DNA of 64,000 nucleotides from Notamacropus eugenii (lineage: Eukaryota > Chordata > Mammalia > Diprotodontia > Macropodidae). The position numbers and the translations under genes are program-made. Positions 11,085-22,764 of this stretch are shown here, piece by piece (the first letter of the stretch is position 1; the number at the start of each line of letters is the position of its first letter). The stretch is taken from contig NC_092872.1 of assembly GCF_028372415.1 (NCBI RefSeq), positions 8,996,001 to 9,060,000 on the forward strand. The letters are read 5' to 3'. The notes under the pieces were generated by a model that searched no databases, was not told where the DNA came from, and was given only the letters and a program-made list of their open reading frames with translations.

Positions 11085-11605
11085 AGAAGAAAGTCCTGCT
11101 TGCCACCAACTTTCCTCTTCCTCTTCTTCTTCCCTCAAGGGAAGTTATGTTTCCACAGCTTTGCTCTGGATACCCACCATGGCTGGAATGTATTCTCCCC
11201 TCATTGCCATTTCAATTCGTTCTTCTCTTGCTTCAAGACAGTTCAAGCACCACATTTTAAATGAAGGCTCACAGTTTTTACTGGTTTCCCTCCCAGACCA
11301 CCTTGTATTTTGTAACTGCGTATTTATTCTGCATAGACTTTTTGATGTGCTCTTTTTTCCCTTCCTATAATGTCAATTCCTCTAGATCAGAGATTCTTTT
11401 GTTCTTCTTCTTTAAATTCCTGGTGCCTGGAGTATTGTTGATTCTTTATTGCTTGTTGCTTGTTTCCTTTATTGACTTATTGATGTTATAGAAAGGATTC
11501 CTGAGGAGGTTCCCCTCCAAATCTGAAATTCTATGATTTTTTTCCCTCCTTGTATCATAAGTATCTAACACAGAGTTTTGCATATCATGAATACTTAATA
11601 AATAT
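11085..11605 (+). mobile_element. CR1/L2-clade LINE 3' fragment, degraded
   Basis: It resembles the 3' end of the same LINE clade: a CTTGCTTCAAGACAGTTCAAG block, a TTGTATTTTGTAACTG block, and a worn tail at about 11560-11605 with AATACTTAATAAATATGG. Confidence 0.55.
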
Positions 11606-12014
11606 GGGTTCATAATGGTTTTTCTTGATGACATTACCGACCCCAATTCAATCTAGGACTGACTCTTCCTTCTCTGTTCCAAAACTTCTCCTCTGTCCTC
11701 AATCCTCCAACTATATTCCCACTTTCTTTTTTTCTGAATAGATGACTTTGACTCCTATTTTTCAAATAAATTGAGGTTATCCCTTTATGACATGGTCTCC
11801 TTCATAAGATCACAGAAAAGTAATCTATTCAAACCTATAATCTATTCCTCCCATTTCTAAACCACTCTTTGTTTCCTACCTGCCTCTCTCATCCCTTATA
11901 ATCTCGGAGGCTGAGATGAGACCTTATCCCTCATTCGGATATCCCTATCCACATGAATTTGTTAATATCTTTCTTCAGTTTCTCCTTACCCTATGTCCAT
12001 AGGGTGTGTTCAGG
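11606..12014. other. Unassigned pyrimidine-rich DNA
   Basis: No gene seen. The sequence is C/T-rich and could be a worn CR1/L2-clade body, but no diagnostic block is clear. Confidence 0.25.
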
Positions 12015-12500
12015 GAAGACTAGTACCACTCATGAGAGGGCTATTGAACACTTTTCAGGGTTGTCTTCCCCCTTTGGTGTCAACCTGATCCACCCAACTC
12101 TTACCTGTGACTCCAAGAACATGTGCAATGTCCACACCTCCATAAGTCATTTCAGCAGATGAGCTAAGACAGGTTGAGAGTAACAGAGGGATCTCAAACC
12201 CTTCAGTGCATTAAGGGGGTATCTACCTCAAGCATGGGAAGAATTGTTCCGATGGTATGGGCAGATGAGAATAATTTGTTCCAACAGCCATGAAGGCGGA
12301 TGAAGCAGGGACTGTGGAGCACTTAAAGCTTAGTTAGACATTGAAGATACCAAAGTCATTCACTGCATCCCAAGCCATCACCAGTCCTTATGACTTTTGT
12401 CCTGCCACTGGACTGTGATGATTCTGGAAAAGAGAGTGAGGCTGATGATTTTGTGCAAGGTTGCCTCACTTAAATCCAATTTATGCATAGATCAAAAGAT
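12015..12500 (+). repeat. SINE-like interspersed repeat A
   Basis: Key words are GGGCAGATGAGAATAATTTG, CATGAAGGCGGATGAAGCAG, GCATCCCAAGCCATCACCAG and GAGTGAGGCTGATGATTTTG. Related copies occur at 23880-24060, 35970-36310 and 42222-42330. I recall it as abundant in marsupial genomes but cannot name the family securely. Confidence 0.6.
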
Positions 12501-12784
12501 GTCACCCATACCATTTAACCATTTTTATTTATCTCTAAGTCATTTGGCCATAGGCAAGTAGCAAAGCAACCCTTGTGGCCACACTTGGAGGTGTACTTAT
12601 GATCATGCACATAGGTGGCCCAGGTCATAGGGTGGAATAACAATGGGATTTGACAGCCCTCTTGGTGTCTGACCAGCCTTTAATGGACTGCACTGTTCAA
12701 CTCCTGTTGTGAGGAAGATGCTAGAAAAAGTGCCCTAAAAATTGTCTGTTTTACCCAAACCTGACCTGTTTATATGCACAGTCA

Positions 12785-13805
12785 GTTGAATATATGAATC
12801 TATCTTACCCAACGGGGAATTAGGAAGGGAGGAGATTTAATAAAGGGGTGGGTGAACTGACTGAAAGGAGAGCAGATTAGGAGAGGTGGTAGATACAAGC
12901 AAAACACTTGTGAGGAGGGAAAAGATGGAAGGAGAGAGGGAAATATAGCATTAGTTATCATAACATGAATGTGATCAACTCTTCCATAAAACAGAAGTGG
13001 ATAGCAGAGTGGATTAAAAAAAAAAAACAGGATCCAACAATATGTTGTTTACAAGAAACACACTTAAAGCAGAGGGACACACACAGGGTAAAGTTAAAGG
13101 GATGGAGCAAAATCTACTACATTTCAGCTGAAGTAAAAAAAAAGCAGAGGTAGCAATCCTGATGTCAGACAAAGCAAAATCAAAAAGAGTCCTAATTAAA
13201 AGGGATAAGGAAAGAAACTTTGTCTTGCTAAAAGACAATAAAGTAATATCTATCCTAACCATATATGCACCAAGTGGTATAACATCCAAATTATTAAAGG
13301 AGAAATTAAGTGAGTTATAGGTCCATGACCAAACAAGAGATAGAGAGCATTACAAAATGCAATACAGATCATTTTGATTATGTTAAATTAAAAAGCTTTT
13401 ACACAAACAAAACCAATTCAACCAAGATTAGAAGGAAAACTGAAAACTGGGAAACAGTCTTTATAGTAAGTGTCTCATTTCTCAAATACATAGAGAACTA
13501 GATTTATAAGAATACAAGTCACTTCCAAATTGATAAATGGTCACAGGATATGAATAGGCGGTTTTGAGATGAAGAAATCAAAGCTATATACAAGCATATA
13601 AAGAAGTGCTCTAAATCACTTTTGACTAGAGAAATGGAAAGTAAAACAACTTTGAGGTAGTACCTTACATCTATCAAAGAAAAGGAAAATGATAAATGTT
13701 GGAGAGTATGGGAAAATTATGATACTAATGCACTGTTGGTGGAGTTGTGAACTGATCCAACCATTCTGAAATGCAATTTGGAACTATGCCCAAAGGGTCC
13801 TAAAG
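12785..13805 (+). mobile_element. L1 fragment: spacer, ORF2 endonuclease N-terminus joined to ORF2 C-terminal region
   Basis: A purine-rich ORF1-ORF2 spacer leads into an endonuclease frame (IAEWIKKKKQDPTICCLQETHL, then DKERNFVLLKDNKV and TIYAP). At about 13320 it jumps to the distal ORF2 part (HFDYVKLKSFYTNKT, then the NWETVF and MNRRF regions). The central reverse transcriptase is missing, and stops and frameshifts abound. Confidence 0.8.
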
Positions 13806-14734
13806 GGTTATGGTAATGAGAATTATTATTGATGCTGGTCATTCAGCATGGGATCCCATACCACTTGTTTTAAAGTACAATTTTGGGAGGAGGGGGAAAG
13901 CAAAGCAAAGTTTTGGGTTCCCTGATCCTTTGAATAGACTCTATTGCTGGTGGGATATAGGCCCAAGCCAAGACCTTTGCCCCTTACCCCGAAAGAATTT
14001 GGGTCCTATTTGTCTACCTATCCTGGCAAACCCCACCTTGAATTCTCCTTGAATTTCCCCACTTGATCTGGTGTTTTCCTGAGGCTCTAAGCCTTTCATT
14101 ATCACTATGCCCAATTCTCTGTTACCCTTAACCTAGCCTAGCCCTTCATTGTCTGTTATCTTTGGATCTCCTTGGCTACTTCTCACCCTTTATCCTATCT
14201 AACACCCCATTCTCCTGGTTCCTGGCTTCCTACCTCTAGTCACACCAGACTACTTGCCCCTTCCATAACGATCCTCCCTAGAACCTTCTTCCAATCACCC
14301 CAGACTACTTCAGCCATCCCTAAATCCCTCCCACAGTCTTTCTGTATAAGATCCATCCAGGCTTCCATTAAGATGCTCAGATTCAATCTGACCAGGTTGC
14401 CACTACAAGAGAGCTTGGGTCAAATTCATTCGGGCAGGACCCAGGTGTCAATATTTCAGGGTCCCAGAACCCCTAAACTTCAACATTGCTGTTATACCAT
14501 TCTAGGCCCAAATCCCTTCCACATGACATCATTGAAGGGGAACAAACCAGAGCAAACAACTCAATAAATAGAGTTAGTTGGTACGGGGTCCTCCCGTTAG
14601 AGTTGCTCACAGTTGCTTCCAGAGACTTTTTACAAGCTGAAACATTTCCACTGGGCACCAGTAGGCACTCATTCCTTGAAATTTCAGGCTATTTTCCCTC
14701 CCAACACCATTGATCTTAGGAGAAGCATGCTGCC
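13806..14734. other. Unassigned DNA
   Basis: An open frame at 14172-14567 (131 codons, Ser/Pro/Thr-rich) has no recognisable domain and no splice context. The stretch might be retroviral debris, but no LTR ends or PBS were found. Confidence 0.3.
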
Positions 14735-15010
14735 TGGTTTTGAATGTTAGTCTTGGGTTAGTATAAAATTACAAATATGAGTGGGTATAGAAATCTATCT
14801 TAACCTGCAGGAAAGAAGTGGGGAAGGGGATAGGGAGGGGTGATAGAAGGGAAGGCAGATTGGGGGGAAGGGGTAATCAGAAGCAAAACACTTTAGAGGA
14901 GGGACAGAGTGAAAGGAGATGGAGAATAAATGGGGGTAGGGGGAATAGGATGGAGGGGAATATAGTTAGCAACAGTGTAAGAATGAACATTATTGTATCT
15001 TGTTTTGCTT
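14735..15010 (+). mobile_element. L1/half-L1 purine-rich spacer fragment
   Basis: GGTATAGAAATCTATCTTA followed by repeated GGGATAGGGAGGGG and GGAAGGCAGATTGGGG motifs matches the spacer seen in the half-L1 copies (9460-9600 and 63920-64000). Confidence 0.75.
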
Positions 15011-15474
15011 CCACAAATGTTCTTGAAAAATAGTAAAACTGATGGGAACTTGTGGTAAGATAAACATGCATAACCTGTTTCACAAGGATGATGGTCCAGT
15101 ACATCTTGGCTTCAGGCGGGAACTAGAAAGAGAGGGGATGGGACAAACAGCTTGGATCCTAGATGTCATGTCCGGGTCACAAGCATCCTCACTACCACAC
15201 CTGTGTAATTTGCATGAGGAGGGAATATAGGGAAAGTAATGAAACCCTGAGGAATTTGAACTAACCCTAACTCTAACAGGAAGGACAGAACTGTGTAATC
15301 TCACTCCTGCCTTGTTTCTGAGTTCATTCAATGAGAATGAATCTATCATGTGGGTCTTCCAGAGGACACACTACCAGGAAAGTAACAAGCAGTGGCAGCT
15401 CATCCTGGGAGCTAACCCCTTGACCTTGCCTGAAAAGTGCTGCGATTCCCAAACCACGTTTCTCACAAACAGTA
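15011..15474. other. Unassigned DNA
   Basis: Nothing recognised in this stretch. Confidence 0.3.
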
Positions 15475-16545
15475 GCTGTGAAAAAATTTTGAAGCAAGTT
15501 TCTCTGATAAAGGCTTCATTTCTCTAACATATAGAGAACTGTGTCAAATTTATAAAAATAAGAGCTATTCCCCAATTGGTAAAGGATCAAAAGGTATAAT
15601 CAGTTTTCAGATGAAGTAATCAAAGTTATCTATAGCAATATGAAAAATATTCTAACTCACTGTTGATTGGAGAAATGCAGGTTAAAACAATTCTGCAGTA
15701 CTACCTCATGACAGAAAAGGTAAAATGACAAATGTTGGAAGCGATGTGGGGAAAAATGAGATATTAATGTACTGTCATAGGAGTTATGAATTGATTGAAC
15801 TGTAAAGCAATTTGGAACAATGCCCAAATTGCTATATCACCATGCATACCCTTTGATATAACAATATCACTATTAGATTTGCATCCCAAGAGATTAAAAA
15901 AACAAAAAAGAAGAGAACGTACGTGTACAAAAATATTTATAGCAGCTCTTTTCTGGGGGTGAAGCTTTAGAAGCTGAGGGGACATCTATGAATTGGGGAG
16001 TAGCTGAATCAGCTGCAGTATATAATTATGATGAAATACTATTGTACTATAAGAAATGATGAGCAGGATGCTCTCAGAAAAACCTAGAAAGACTTCCATG
16101 GGTTAATGCAAAGTGAAAAGTACTGGGTACAAAGTAGCAGCAGTATTGCATGGTGATCAACTGTGAATGACTTAGCTATTCTCAGCAATACACTGATTCA
16201 TGATATCTCTGAAGGCTGGAGGATGAAAAATGCTATTGATGCATCCCCAGAGAAAGAACTGATGGTGTCTGAATACAGATTGAAGCAACTTTGGGGTTTT
16301 TTTCACTTTCTTTTTTTGAATTTTGTCTATGTTTTCTTTCACAACATGACTCTTATGGATAGCTTTTGCATGACTACACATATATAATCTATATAGAATT
16401 GCTTGCCTTCTCAAAGGGAGGGAGGAGGACAGAGAAAGGGAACAAAATTTTAAAAGCAAATTGAATTGTTGTTAAATTGTTAAAATTGTCTTTACATGTT
16501 ACTGGGAAAAAATTTGATATTAAATAAATACAAAAAATTTATAGG
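15475..16545 (+). mobile_element. Old L1 3' end (ORF2 C-terminus and 3'-UTR)
   Basis: Diverged ORF2 words can be followed: TTTGGAACAATGCCCAAA, ACCCTTTGATATAACAATAT, TACAAAAATATTTATAGCAG and ACTATAAGAAATGATGAGCAG. A 3'-UTR with a CACAACATGACTCTTATGG block and an A-rich end follows. The frames are heavily broken. Confidence 0.8.
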
Positions 16546-16789
16546 AATAAATCTGGGACTATATCTATGCATAAGTGATGGTATCAATCAGCATTTGAAG
16601 GATCACCAATGACGTAGGTGTTTGCCAAGGAAGAATTATTTCACATCCTTTGGCCTCAACTCAGTTATTGCTTCCAATAACTGATGTCAACCATAATAAA
16701 TGCCCTTTGTGTGTCTTAAAAAATTATGAGTCTATCTGTCTATTAATTATGTGTGGTAGAGGAGCGTAAGTCTCATGACCAGTTACTCA

Positions 16790-17060
16790 CTCTTATCTGG
16801 ACCCCATCCTTGTATGAACTGAACCACTCAGAAGGTGGTCAACAGTGTCAAAGGCTGCAGAGAGGTCAAGAAGAATGAGGAATGACCAAAGGTCATTAGA
16901 TTTGACAATTAAGAGGTCATTGGGAATTTTGGAAAGATCAGCTTTATTTGAATAACAAAGCCAGAAGCTAGACTGCTGAGAGTTAAAAAAAAAAAAAAAG
17001 AATGAAAGGAGAGTGGAGGCACCTCTTGTAAATGGCCTTTTCCAAGGTGTTTGGCACAAA
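16790..17060 (-). mobile_element. CR1/L2-clade LINE, reverse transcriptase fragment
   Basis: The minus frame reads NDLLIVKSNDLWSFLILLDL followed by SAAFDTVDH, the conserved palm block of CR1/L2-clade reverse transcriptases. It is cut on both sides. Confidence 0.85.
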
Positions 17061-17104
17061 ACAAAGGGAGAGATGTGGAATGATAAAAAATGGGGATGGA
17101 TGAA

Positions 17105-17265
17105 TAAACTGAGAGTTTTTATTAATAATGTTTATTTTGTCCCCCTTACATGTAAAAATAATTTTAACAGTCACTGGTTTTTCGATGTTTTTTGTTTTCA
17201 AATTTTGAGTTCCAAATTTTATCTCTCCTTCCTTCCCTTACCCTTTTTCCATGACAGTAAGCAAT
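17105..17265 (-). mobile_element. L1/half-L1 3'-end fragment
   Basis: Antisense words AATTTTGAGTTCCAAATTTT and CTCCTTCCTTCCCTTACCC match the 3' tail of the half-L1/L1 copies in this window. Confidence 0.65.
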
Positions 17266-17274
17266 CTGTTATAG

Positions 17275-17760
17275 CTTATGATGAGGCTGACTTTTGTCCA
17301 GCAACTATGTCCAGCCTCATCTAAGTCTGCCCAGTAACGGGAAGCTCTGTCAGTCAACAAAAACCTTGCTTATTCAGTTCATACTCTGTGATTAGCCCTC
17401 CTCCGCAAACTGGAGCAAGCTAAGTTCCTTGGTTTGTGATCACATCCTTGAACTGTTCTGAAATGTACCCAACACACGCTTCTCCTTCCTGACACTTCTT
17501 TCCTGTGATTAACTATTCAGGCAGAAGCATATTCAAGTCTTGACTGAGCACACAAAAATTGCGTATTAAAACAAGCCCCTGTCCCTCTGAAAGTTGATAG
17601 TCTCCTCCCTCCTCTCCCCCAGAGCTAGCCCACTGCTTTTGCATCAGTAAAACCATCTTGACTGGGAGAGAATATCTGCCTGCTGAATTCTTTCAGATGA
17701 CCTAGCTCCTGAACCTTCATAGTAGTCACTTTGTGCAATAAGACTCAACGAAAGATGGGG
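17275..17760. other. Possible LTR remnant, unassigned
   Basis: The composition suggests an LTR: a C-rich half, then TTTTGCATCAGTAAAACC and a downstream T-rich end. No TG...CA boundary with a matching target duplication could be fixed. Confidence 0.2.
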
Positions 17761-18639
17761 GTGGGGGAGAAGGAGGGAGGGATGGATAAAGAGAGACAAA
17801 TACTGTGCTTCGGTCTCTATTCAGACAACATCAAGTCTCTCTCTGGAGGTAAATAGCATTTTTCACCAGGAATCCTTTGGAAGTATCTTGGGTCATTGCA
17901 TTGCTGAGAACAGCTAAGGAAGTTGATCTTTGGACACTATGTCTGTAACTATTGTTAACCTGAAAACTTGGTTAAAGGAAAAACATCAGACTAAAGGCAT
18001 GTGTTATTTATTAATTAATTAATTCCCTCTTAAAGATAACAGTCATAGCGCTATGGAGTCAGAGGTGACTCTGACTACCTAGTACAGAAATCATCTGTCT
18101 TAAGTACATTTTGCCGTGAGAAAGAAACTCTCCTAATTAAGCAAATCATAAATTCAGTAAGACAGGACAATTAACAAAGCAATGTCAGTCAGGCCTTGGG
18201 ATTCCAGGCTGGGTAAGCATATGTCTCGGTGATAAGGAAAGAAATCCCACCACTAGTAAGTGGCAGGCTTCCTGCCCTAAACAGATAACTGACATAGGAA
18301 AGGATAAACAATGTTCAATAGAAATTACGACCTAAGATGTCTATATTTTCTTTACCATTAATATGCCATAGATAATAAGATACAAAGGAAAGTCCCATTA
18401 TTCAAGATATGCCATAACATAGTATGTGTCTATAGATAATAAGATACAAAGGAAAGTCCCATTATTCAAGATATGCCATAACATAGTATGTGTCTATAGA
18501 TAATAAGATATAGTGTCTTAGGTTAAAGGTCTCCTTAAGGAATGTAGAGTCAGCCTTGGCTGGCTTTTGCTGACATAGGAAGAGGCACTCTCTGAGTTTA
18601 CTTCAGAGAGAACAAAGAGATTATTCCAAAATTTTATAT
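17761..18639. other. Unassigned DNA around a tandem duplication
   Basis: No gene is seen. It contains the 64-bp tandem repeat listed separately. Confidence 0.3.
18368..18511. repeat. 64-bp tandem duplication, about 2.2 copies
   Basis: The unit starting ATAGATAATAAGATACAAAG begins at 18368 and is repeated without visible change at 18432, then partly at 18496. The identity of the units indicates a recent duplication. Confidence 0.95.
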
Positions 18640-18985
18640 TAAACATTATCACTATGTAAAAAATATTCTCCTGGTTCTGCTCCCTTCACTTGTTATAAGT
18701 TTACATAAGTCTTTCCAGGTTTTTCTGATGTCATCCTGCTTGTCATTTCTTATACCACAATAATATTCCATGACAATCCTATCCTACAACTTGTTCAGCC
18801 ATTCAACTGATGGGCATCTTCTTGATGTCCAGTTCTAACCACCACAGAAAGAGCTGCTTTAAATATTTTTGTACAGTTTCTTTTCTCTTTTTAAAAATCT
18901 TTTAAGGACAGTAATGGTATTTCTGGATCAAATACTATGCATATTCTTATAGCCCTTTGAGCATAGTTCCAAATTGTTCTCAAGT
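18640..18985 (-). mobile_element. L1 ORF2 C-terminal fragment
   Basis: On the minus strand the order of words matches the L1 C-terminus: GGAACTATGCTCAAAGGGC, the TACAAAAATATTTAAAGC region, GGCTGAACAAGTT, and a final AGGAGAATATTTT. Confidence 0.8.
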
Positions 18986-18989
18986 GAAA

Positions 18990-19440
18990 GTTTTTTGAGA
19001 ATGGGGAAGACATGGGCATACTAGAGAAGCAGAAGTCAGAGAAAGATCGAAAATAAGTGAGAGAGTAGTGGTGATAGAGGGGACAATCTGCTGAAGGAGA
19101 TGGTATAGAATGGGATTGATTACTTGGGCACATAGAGGGATGTGCCCTGGCAAGAAAAACATAAGGCAAAAGTAAAAGTAGAGCAAAGCGGTGGATAGCA
19201 TCTGGGAGATGTGAGTTGAAAAGGGGCCAAGAGCAAGCTCATGGCAAATGTCTTCAATTTTTTTCAGTAAGATATGAGACAAAATTCTCAGCCTGAAAAC
19301 TGGGGAGAGTCATGCGTGGTTTGAGGAGGGACAAAAAGGTTAAGAAGAGTTATTGTTGTGAATGGGATGGTAAGTTGATAGGAAAGTATAAAGAGATTTC
19401 CTGGCTTTGCGGAAGGCCTGAGACTACATTACAAAAATTC
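18990..19440 (-). mobile_element. CR1/L2-clade LINE fragment
   Basis: The plus-strand text (GAGATGGTATAGAATGGGAT, GGGGCCAAGAGCAAGCTCAT, TTCCTGGCTTTGCGGAAGGC) belongs to the same antisense LINE type as 16790-17060 and 34746-35740. No gene lies in the following 450 bases. Confidence 0.5.
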
Positions 19441-19894
19441 AGTCATCAGTTTCATGATATTCTCCAGCTTTGTTTAACTGCAAATGAATAGGATTTAAGG
19501 CAGCAGTTATTATGAATAAGCCAAGGATGAGCCGTGGTAGGGCAATACCAGTTCCCAACTCACAACCTTCTCCCCCCCATCAGAAATAGCTAAGCCTATT
19601 TTGTACCTATTAAAGTGGATAATCTTGATCCACATTGTTTCCTTCATCTGGGAGGTTATAAAAATATGAATCAATAAAATATCTCTTCTGTGTAGCCCTG
19701 TGCCCTCAATGTGCTAGGAAAGATCTCAGAAGTAATAAGATATATTTCTTTCTCTCCCTGGATACTGGGTATCTCACCACCCATTTATTCTCCCTCAGCT
19801 GCCTTTGAGTAACAAAATACATACATATTAGTAATGATGAACCACAGCTTTACCTCAGTCATGGCTTAAAAGACTAGGTGAACAAGAATTGTTT

Positions 19895-20035
19895 GTCTGT
19901 AAATACTTTATTTTTTCCAATTACATGGAAAGATAGTTTTCAACATTTATTTTTAGAAGATTTTCAGTTCCAAATTTTTCTCCTTCCCTCCAATCTCCCC
20001 TTCCCAAGACAGCAAGCCATCTAATACATGCATGG
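19895..20035 (-). mobile_element. L1/half-L1 3'-end fragment
   Basis: Antisense tail words TTTTCAACATTTATTTTTAG and CAGTTCCAAATTTTTCTCC, then a pyrimidine-rich block. Confidence 0.6.
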
Positions 20036-20819
20036 CATGTGCAATCATGTTAAACACACAGCAATTGAGATAAGCTTTGGAACAAACATTTGCTCCCTTG
20101 AAGAGAGGTACACCCTCTCTTCTTGGGTAAGTTCTCTAAAATCAGGGTCCTCTAGACCAGAGATTGGCCCTGGCAACCTCCCTGACGTGTTCCTGCTCTC
20201 CTTTTCGCGGCTCGTGCTCTTTTCAGTTTCGTATGTCCTGGTTTCTCAGTCTTGGTGGCACGGACTACCCAGCACTCCTGTGGCTCTTTGCCATATGGAC
20301 ATTGCGATTCTCCTGGAAAGGAAGGCAGCCTACACAAGGAAAGCCTCGCTGTGGTCTGCACGCACCTTGCTCAGTGTCTCGGCTGACAGCTTCTATCAAA
20401 GTCACTGGTAACAATGTTACACAGAATGTTACACAATGTTACACAGAATGTCACGCAGGAGGGAAGCTCGGACAGGGGCAGCTCGGACTCCTACGAACTC
20501 TCAGCCTCGCTCTCGGGAACATCTGGTCGCTTACCGACCTCCAAGTCCTTTAACAAACACGTTCTGCTCACTTTCCTGCACCTGGTTCTGACCCCAAGTG
20601 GCCCCAGTCAAAGGCAGGGCCTCCACGTTTCCTTAAATACACCGACTCCCGGTCCTTAGGACTCCCCATCCCTACGTTAGCGCCTTCCCTGCAAGGGCAG
20701 CACTACGCACTCACCGGGACACGCCGTCCCCTCCTTTTTTTTAAACTGATCTTTTATCCTGACCCAAAAATGCTGCTTTGCTTCTTAAATCGAGACGAGT
20801 AACGAGTACCACGCCTGCT
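20036..20819. other. Upstream flank of the CpG island
   Basis: GC content rises through this stretch. A short tandem array of AATGTTACACAG-type units lies at about 20409-20458. No exon is recognised. Confidence 0.35.
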
Positions 20820-21760
20820 GTTGTGCGCCTGTGGCAGAGGAGAAGCAGGCCCGCCCTCTCCCCAGGCTCCCCTGCTCATTGGGTGAGCCTCCGAGTCCCC
20901 ACCCAATGGAGATAGGCCCCTCCTCCCACTTTCATTTCCCCGCCCCCGTTCCCGAGGCTTCGGGAGAAGGGGCGGAGAATCGGAACAAAGAAACCAGCGA
21001 GAGGAGGCGGCCTCCTCGCGTCCTAGAGATGGCGGCTCGCGCCCAGTCCCGGAAGGTGCCGGATGACGCGCTGACTTCCAGGTCCGCCATTGTTCTCCTA
21101 ACCGTCCGGCTTGCGTCCTTCGGAGGGGGCGCCGAGCCTTTCCGGCGGCGCTCTCCACGGCACTCCCTCGCGGACTGTGTCTCGGTAAGTGGCGGGGAAG
21201 CTGAGGGGCCGGGCGCGCCCCACGGCCCCCCCCAGAACCACCCCACCCGCACCCCCGATTCCTGGGGAGACGCGCCGGCCCCGCCTCGCTCCCGGCTGCG
21301 GGTCTCCCTAGGCCGCACGTGGTAGAAGCGTCGCCGAGGCCCGAGAAGCTCGAGGAGACGGGAGGAGGGCCGTAGGTGTGACCCCCCCCCCCCCCATCGC
21401 CGCCCCACGGCAGGCCGGGCCGGTGCTTCCCTTGTCTCCGAAGCTTTCCACGATCCACGTGGTTAGAGCCACGAGAGCCGCGGCTCCCCCTAGATCTAGA
21501 GCCATCCCCCACGGGCACCGTGCGTGCGTGGTGCGGAAACCGAGGCCGCCTCCACCTTACGGTGGTAACGCTTGCCGTGAAGGCCGTCGTGGGGTGCTCA
21601 GGAAGGGGATGTCCGAGAAGACTGGCGCGTTGTGGGGGGCGGGGGAGGCAGGAGAAGTGCGGGGTGTCGGCCGTGGGCCAGCGAGCGAGCGAGGGTCTGC
21701 CCAGCGAGGATAGGGAGGAGGTGGCTTGTTGGGAACTGTCAGGAGGGGGACGTCTTGACT
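20820..21760 (+). promoter_or_regulatory. CpG-island promoter of the KRAB zinc-finger gene
   Basis: The only dense CpG tract in the left half of the window. Two CCAAT boxes in opposite orientation lie at 20878-20882 and 20903-20907. An ETS-type CCCGGAAGG sits near 21048 and a YY1-type GAGATGGCGGC at 21026-21036. TATA is absent. YY1 sites just inside the transcript are common in KRAB-zinc-finger promoters. A C14 run lies at 21382-21395. Long GC-rich open frames on both strands here are compositional. Confidence 0.8.
20980..21184 (+). other. Predicted first exon (5' leader) of the KRAB zinc-finger gene
   Basis: A strong splice donor, CTCG followed by GTAAGT, is at 21184/21185. The transcription start is estimated from the CCAAT and YY1 spacing, not seen. 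An ATG at 21029, inside the YY1-like motif, opens a frame with no stop through 52 codons to the donor, in phase 0. Confidence 0.6.
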
Positions 21761-22129
21761 CGCGGGTGGTTTGCCTCTGACCGAGACTCCCCCAGTCAGG
21801 ACGGCACGGCCACGCGGTGTCCGAAGCGGGTGGGGACTTGGGTCTGACCCCCTCCAGGCCCACCCAGCTGCCTCAGCTTCCCGTGTTTCTTTGGCGTTTC
21901 CAGCCTCCTTTGCCGGGTTTGTTTGAGCGGTCACGTGTTTTCCGTGGCTGAAGACCCTCCCCATTTAGAAGAGAACACGTTTCTTGCGGGTGGGTTGGTG
22001 TTTTTACGTAGTAGTTTCGTGCGAAGGCAGCTAGGTAAAGACAATAGAGAACCGGTCTCCGGGTCGGAAGAAGTTGCGTGGTAAGTGCTCACCTGTAGAA
22101 CGTTGGAGTTCCCCCAGAAGGTCTCCAAG

Positions 22130-22600
22130 CCAATGGCGGGACAGGCCCATTTTAAAAGACTGCATGCAATTATTTTTCACAGTATGCTTAAAACACTTTT
22201 TTCCTTTCGAAGAGCTCTGATTTACGGTGTTAACAGTGATTGGTGAAGCAGTGCATCAGTCACACTGCCATATCCTCTGTCCGCTGAATATTCCTGTCCT
22301 TCTGTCTTCTGTCCAGTCTCTTCCTTTTGATCTTTGGAATTCGTTGCTTTTTGTGGCCTGGTGGCTCCTTTAACTGCTCTTTCCCAGTTCTTTTGTGGGT
22401 AATCGTGGAGGTTTGTGTCTTACCTTTTAACTCAATCCTCTGGTCCTCAAGCAACGTTTTTGGCACGGAGGCATTGCTGCTAATCATTTTCCTTCTTAAC
22501 AGCAGTCTTTTAATGAGAAACTTGTGTCCAAGTCCGTTGAGATTCAACTTGTCTATGCCTTTGAACCCAAAGAACTCTGCCTCTCACTGAATAACCAGTA
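22130..22600. other. Intron stretch with a basic open frame on the minus strand
   Basis: The minus strand is open from about 22575 to 22260. It would encode a lysine/arginine-rich peptide with words KLNLNGLGHKFLIKRLLLRR and KIKRKRLDRRQKDRN. No ATG stands at its head and I cannot name a family. It may be a fragment of a processed pseudogene or chance. Confidence 0.25.
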
Positions 22601-22764
22601 ATTGGCCCCAGCCCAAGCCTTCCTTCCTTGTTGTTCGACTTTTGATGGCTCAGAGTGAGTGTATAGAGCAGTTATCTCTGTTTTAGCTAAAAACCTAAGG
22701 GTCATCTCCTCAAAGATTGATTCTTTTGTGAAGGCACACTAGGCCATCTTTTGCCTCCATTCTT

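Noticed and set aside
14172..14567. 131-codon Ser/Pro/Thr-rich frame
   Set aside because: Composition-driven in a C-rich tract with no recognisable motif.
20754..21863. 369-codon open frame on the minus strand over the CpG island
   Set aside because: Arg/Pro/Gly/Ser-rich translation with no domain; GC-rich sequence has few stops by chance, and the opposite strand is equally open. It also overlaps the promoter and first-exon donor.
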